Source: Diadophis punctatus similis
Lineage: Eukaryota > Chordata > Lepidosauria > Squamata > Dipsadidae
DNA length: 64,000 nucleotides
Direction of reading: 5' to 3'
Assembly (NCBI GenBank): GCA_023053685.1
Contig: JALIGW010000059.1
Span: 372,001 to 436,000, forward strand
This document shows, piece after piece, positions 61,001-64,000 of this stretch. Position 1 is the stretch's first letter. Each line of letters begins with the position of its first letter. The translations under genes were made by a program, and so were the position numbers. The notes beneath the pieces are model-generated. The model did no database searches. It was not told the origin of the DNA and worked only from the letters and a program-made list of their open reading frames with translations.

Positions 61001-64000
61001 GAGGAGTTAGCCCAAGGCGTATCTCAGAATTTGCCATAGAACTGAATTCAGCTAGAAAACTTCACTTTTGACACAGAGCTCAGAAATCAAAAAGAAACAC
61101 ACATTCATGCTACCCAGGGTCTGGAAAGCCAAAATCTGACACCTTTTTGAGCTTTTCCTGAGGAGTTAGCCCAAGCCGTATCTTAGAATTTACCAATAAA
61201 GCCCGAAAACTTCACTTTTGACACAGAGCTCAGAAATGAAAAAGAAACAGATATTCCTGTTCCCTAGGGTCTGGAAAGCGAATTCTCACACCATTTTCAG
61301 ATCCGAGCTTTCCCTGACTTGTTAGCCAACATCGTATTATAGAATTTGCCTTGGGACTCAATTCAGCCCAAAAACTTCACTTTTGACACAGAGCTCAGAA
61401 ATGAAAAAGAAACAGTTATTCCTGTTCTCTAGGGTCTCGAAAACCGAATTCTCACACCATTTTCAGATCCGAGCTTTCCCTGAGGAGTTAGCCCAAGCCG
61501 TATCATAGAATTTAACTATTCAGCCTGAAAACTTCACTTTTGACACAGAGCTCAGAAATGAAAAAGAAAGAAATATTCCTGTTCTCCAGGGTCTGGAAAG
61601 GCAACATCTCACACCATTTTCAGATCCGAGCTTTGTCTGAGTGGTTAGCCCAAGCCGTATCACAGAATTTACCAATTCATCCAGAAAACTTCACTTTTGA
61701 CACAGAGCTCAAAACTGAAAAAGAAAGAGATATTCCTGTTCCCTAGGGTCTGGAAAGCCGAATTCTCTCACCATTTTGAGATCCGAGCTTTCCCTGAGCA
61801 GATAGCCCAACCCGTATCATACAATTTACCTTAGGACTCAATTCAGCCCGAAAACTTCACTTTTGACACAGAGCTCAGAAATGAAAAAGAAACACATATG
61901 CATGCTCTCCAGGGTCTGGAAACCAAAATCTCACACCATTTTCAGATCCGAGCTTTCCCTGAGGAGTTAGCCCAAGCCGTATCATAGAATTTACCAATTC
62001 AGCCAGAAAACTTAACTTTTGACACAGAGCTCAGAAATGAAAAAGAAACAGATATTCCTGTTTCCTAGGGTCTCGAAAGCCGAATTCTCACACCATTTTC
62101 AGATCCGAGCATTCCCTGAGGAGTTAGCCAAAGTCGTATTTTAGAATTTGCCTTGGGACTCATTTCAGCGCAAAAACTTTACTTTTGACACAAAGCTCAG
62201 AAATGAAAAAGAAACAAATATTCATGCTCCCCAGGGTCTGGAAAGGCAACATCTCACACCATTTTCAGATCCGAGCTTTGCCAGAGTCGTTAGCCCAAGC
62301 CGTATCACAGAATTTACGAATTCATCCAGAAAACTTCACTTTTGACACAGAGCTCAAAACTGAAAAAGAAAGAGATATTCCTGTTCCCTAGGGTCTGGAA
62401 AGCCGAATTCTCACACCATTTTGAGATCCGAGCTTTCCCTGAGCAGATAGCCCAACCCGTATCATACAATTTACCTTAGGACTCAATTCAGCCCGAAAAC
62501 TTCACTATTGACACAGAGCTCAGAAATGAAAAAGAAACAGTTATTCCTGATCCCTAGGGTCTCGAAAACCGAATTCTCACACCATTTTCAGATCCGAGCT
62601 TTCCCTGAGGAGTTAGCCCAAGCCGTATCATAGAATTTACCAATTCAGCCCGAAAACTTCACTTTTGACACAGAGCTCAGAAATGAAAAAGAAAGAGTTA
62701 TTCCTGTTTCTTAGGGTCTGGAAAGCCAAAATCTCACACCATTTTCAGATCCGAGCTTTCCCTGACGAGTTAGCCAAAGTCGTATTTTAGAATTTGCGTT
62801 GGGACTCAATTCAGCCCGAAAACTTCACTTTTGACACAGAGCTCAGAAATGAAAAAGAAAGAGTTATTCCTGTTTCTTAGGGTCTGGAAAACCAAATTCT
62901 CACACCATTTTCAGATCCGAGCTTTCCCTGACGAGTTAGCCCAAGGCGTATCTCAGAATTTGCCATAGAACTGAATTCAGCTAGAAAACTTCACTTTTGA
63001 CACAGAGCTAAGAAATCAAAAAGAAACACACATTCATGCTCCCCAGGGTCTGGAAAGCCAAAATCTGACACCTTTTTGAGCTTTTCCTGAGGAGTTAGCC
63101 CAAGCCGTATCTTAGAATTTACCAATAAAGCCCGAAAACTTCACTTTTGACACAGAGCTCAGAAATGAAAAAGAAACAGATATTCCTGTTCCCTAGGGTC
63201 TGTAAAGCGAATTCTCACACCATTTTCAGATCCGAGCTTTCCCTGACGAGTTAGCCCAAGGTGTGTCTCAGAATTTGCCGTAGAACTGAATTCAGCCCGA
63301 AAACTTCACTTTTGACACAGAGCTCAGAAATGAAAAAGAAACACATATTCATGCTCCCCAGGGTGTGAAAACTGAATTCTCACACCATTTTCAGATCCGA
63401 GGTTTCCCTGACTTGTTAGCCAACGTCGTATTTTAGAATTTGCCTTGGGACTCAATTCAGCCCAAAAACTTCACTTTTGACACAGAGCTCAGAAATGAAA
63501 AAGAAACAGTTATTCCTGTTCCCTAGGGTCTCGAAAACCGAATTCTCACACCATTTTCAGATCCGAGCTTTCCCTGAGGAGTTAGCCCAAGCCGTATCAT
63601 AGAATTTACCAATTCAGTCCGAAAACTTCACTTTTGACACAGAGCTCAGAAATGAAAAAGAAACAGATATTCCTGTTCCCTAGTGTCTGGAAAGCCGAAT
63701 TCTCACACCATTTTCAGATCCGAGCTTTCCCTCAGGAGTTAGCCCAAGCCATATCACAGAATTTACCAATTCAACTAGAAAACTTCACTTTTGACGCAGA
63801 GCTCAGAAATGAAAAAGAAACAGTTATTCCTGTTCCCTAGGGTCTCGAAAACCGAATTCTCACACCATTTTCAGATCCGAGCTTTCCCTGAGGAGTTAGC
63901 CCAAGCCGTATCATAGAATTTACCAATTCAGTCCGAAAACTTCACTTTTGACACAGAGCTCAGAATTGAAAAAGAAACAGATATTCCTGTTCCCTAGGGT
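61001..64000. repeat. Satellite block resembling 6.9-11.5 kb
   Basis: The array re-enters the type seen from about 6990 onward. The marker monomer at 7520 recurs at 61540 (offset 54020) and the one at 11238 recurs at 63634 (offset 52396). The region 62030-62400 resembles 1810-2150. The shrinking offset means blocks present in copy A are missing here. The window ends inside the ctcagaattgaaaaag monomer that follows the 11238 marker. Confidence 0.82.

Larger units (their letters stand above)
1..64000. repeat. Tandem satellite DNA array, 157/166-bp monomer
   Basis: The whole window, apart from four SINE insertions, is head-to-tail copies of one monomer. Successive starts of the gaattctcacacc motif at 44, 210, 367 and 533 (the last degenerate) give spacings of 166, 157 and 166 bp. 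Two stretches are nearly invariant: gaattctcacaccattttc continuing through agatccgagctttccct, and gacacagagctcagaaatg continuing through aaaaagaaac. Between them lies a variable stretch that defines subfamilies. All monomers I followed read in the same direction. No gene, rRNA or canonical tRNA is present. I do not recognise the satellite as a named family. A role in centromere or heterochromatin is typical of such arrays but is inference. Confidence 0.97.

Noticed and set aside
1..64000. CRISPR-like array (regular repeats with variable parts)
   Set aside because: The units are continuous 157/166-bp monomers whose variable parts are also related to one another; there are no unique spacers, leader or cas genes, and the SINEs show a eukaryotic genome.

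Overview
The window is one uninterrupted block of tandem satellite DNA. I see no protein-coding gene and no canonical structured RNA gene. The basic unit is an A+T-leaning monomer of about 157 or 166 bp. The two lengths differ by a 9-bp indel (ttaggactc). All monomers I followed lie in the same orientation, and I estimate roughly 390 of them from window length divided by monomer length. Most monomers carry an EcoRI site (gaattc), a SacI site (gagctc) and often the palindrome ccctaggg.

The only non-satellite sequence is four copies of a tRNA-derived SINE of about 250 bp. Each has a recognisable pol III A box and B box, a 3' part of the Bov-B-like type and a ctattg-repeat tail. This matches the Sauria SINE family of squamate reptiles. 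The organism is therefore most likely a lizard or snake, with snake my preferred guess. The window is probably centromeric, pericentromeric or other constitutive heterochromatin, although the sequence cannot show the chromosomal position.

Layout: 1-6409 is satellite with two SINE copies. 6410-15120 and 15121-23831 are a direct tandem duplication of 8711 bp, with no mismatch in the stretches compared. A second duplication overlaps it: 19716-28930 (9215 bp) and 28931-37979 (9049 bp, one monomer shorter, a few substitutions). Inside these lie smaller higher-order repeats of about 1615 and 2592 bp. 38691-41639 is a more heterogeneous stretch. 41640-55930 is built of overlapping higher-order units of about 1781, 1981 and 2095 bp. 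55931-61000 returns to the SINE-bearing type seen at the start, with two more SINE copies. 61000-64000 returns to the type seen from about 6.9 to 11.5 kb. The window thus spans slightly more than one period of a super-repeat of about 52-56 kb.

Nothing here works together as genes. The biology is in array evolution. All four SINE copies share one insertion point, one 5-bp target duplication and one 12-13 bp fold-back at the 5' junction, so a single insertion was multiplied by satellite amplification. Junctions between repeat blocks fall in the conserved parts of the monomer. Point differences suggest an order of events: the 9.1-kb duplication first, the 8.7-kb duplication later. Open reading frames of 62-68 codons recur with the satellite, but almost all begin at TTG and are judged not to be genes.
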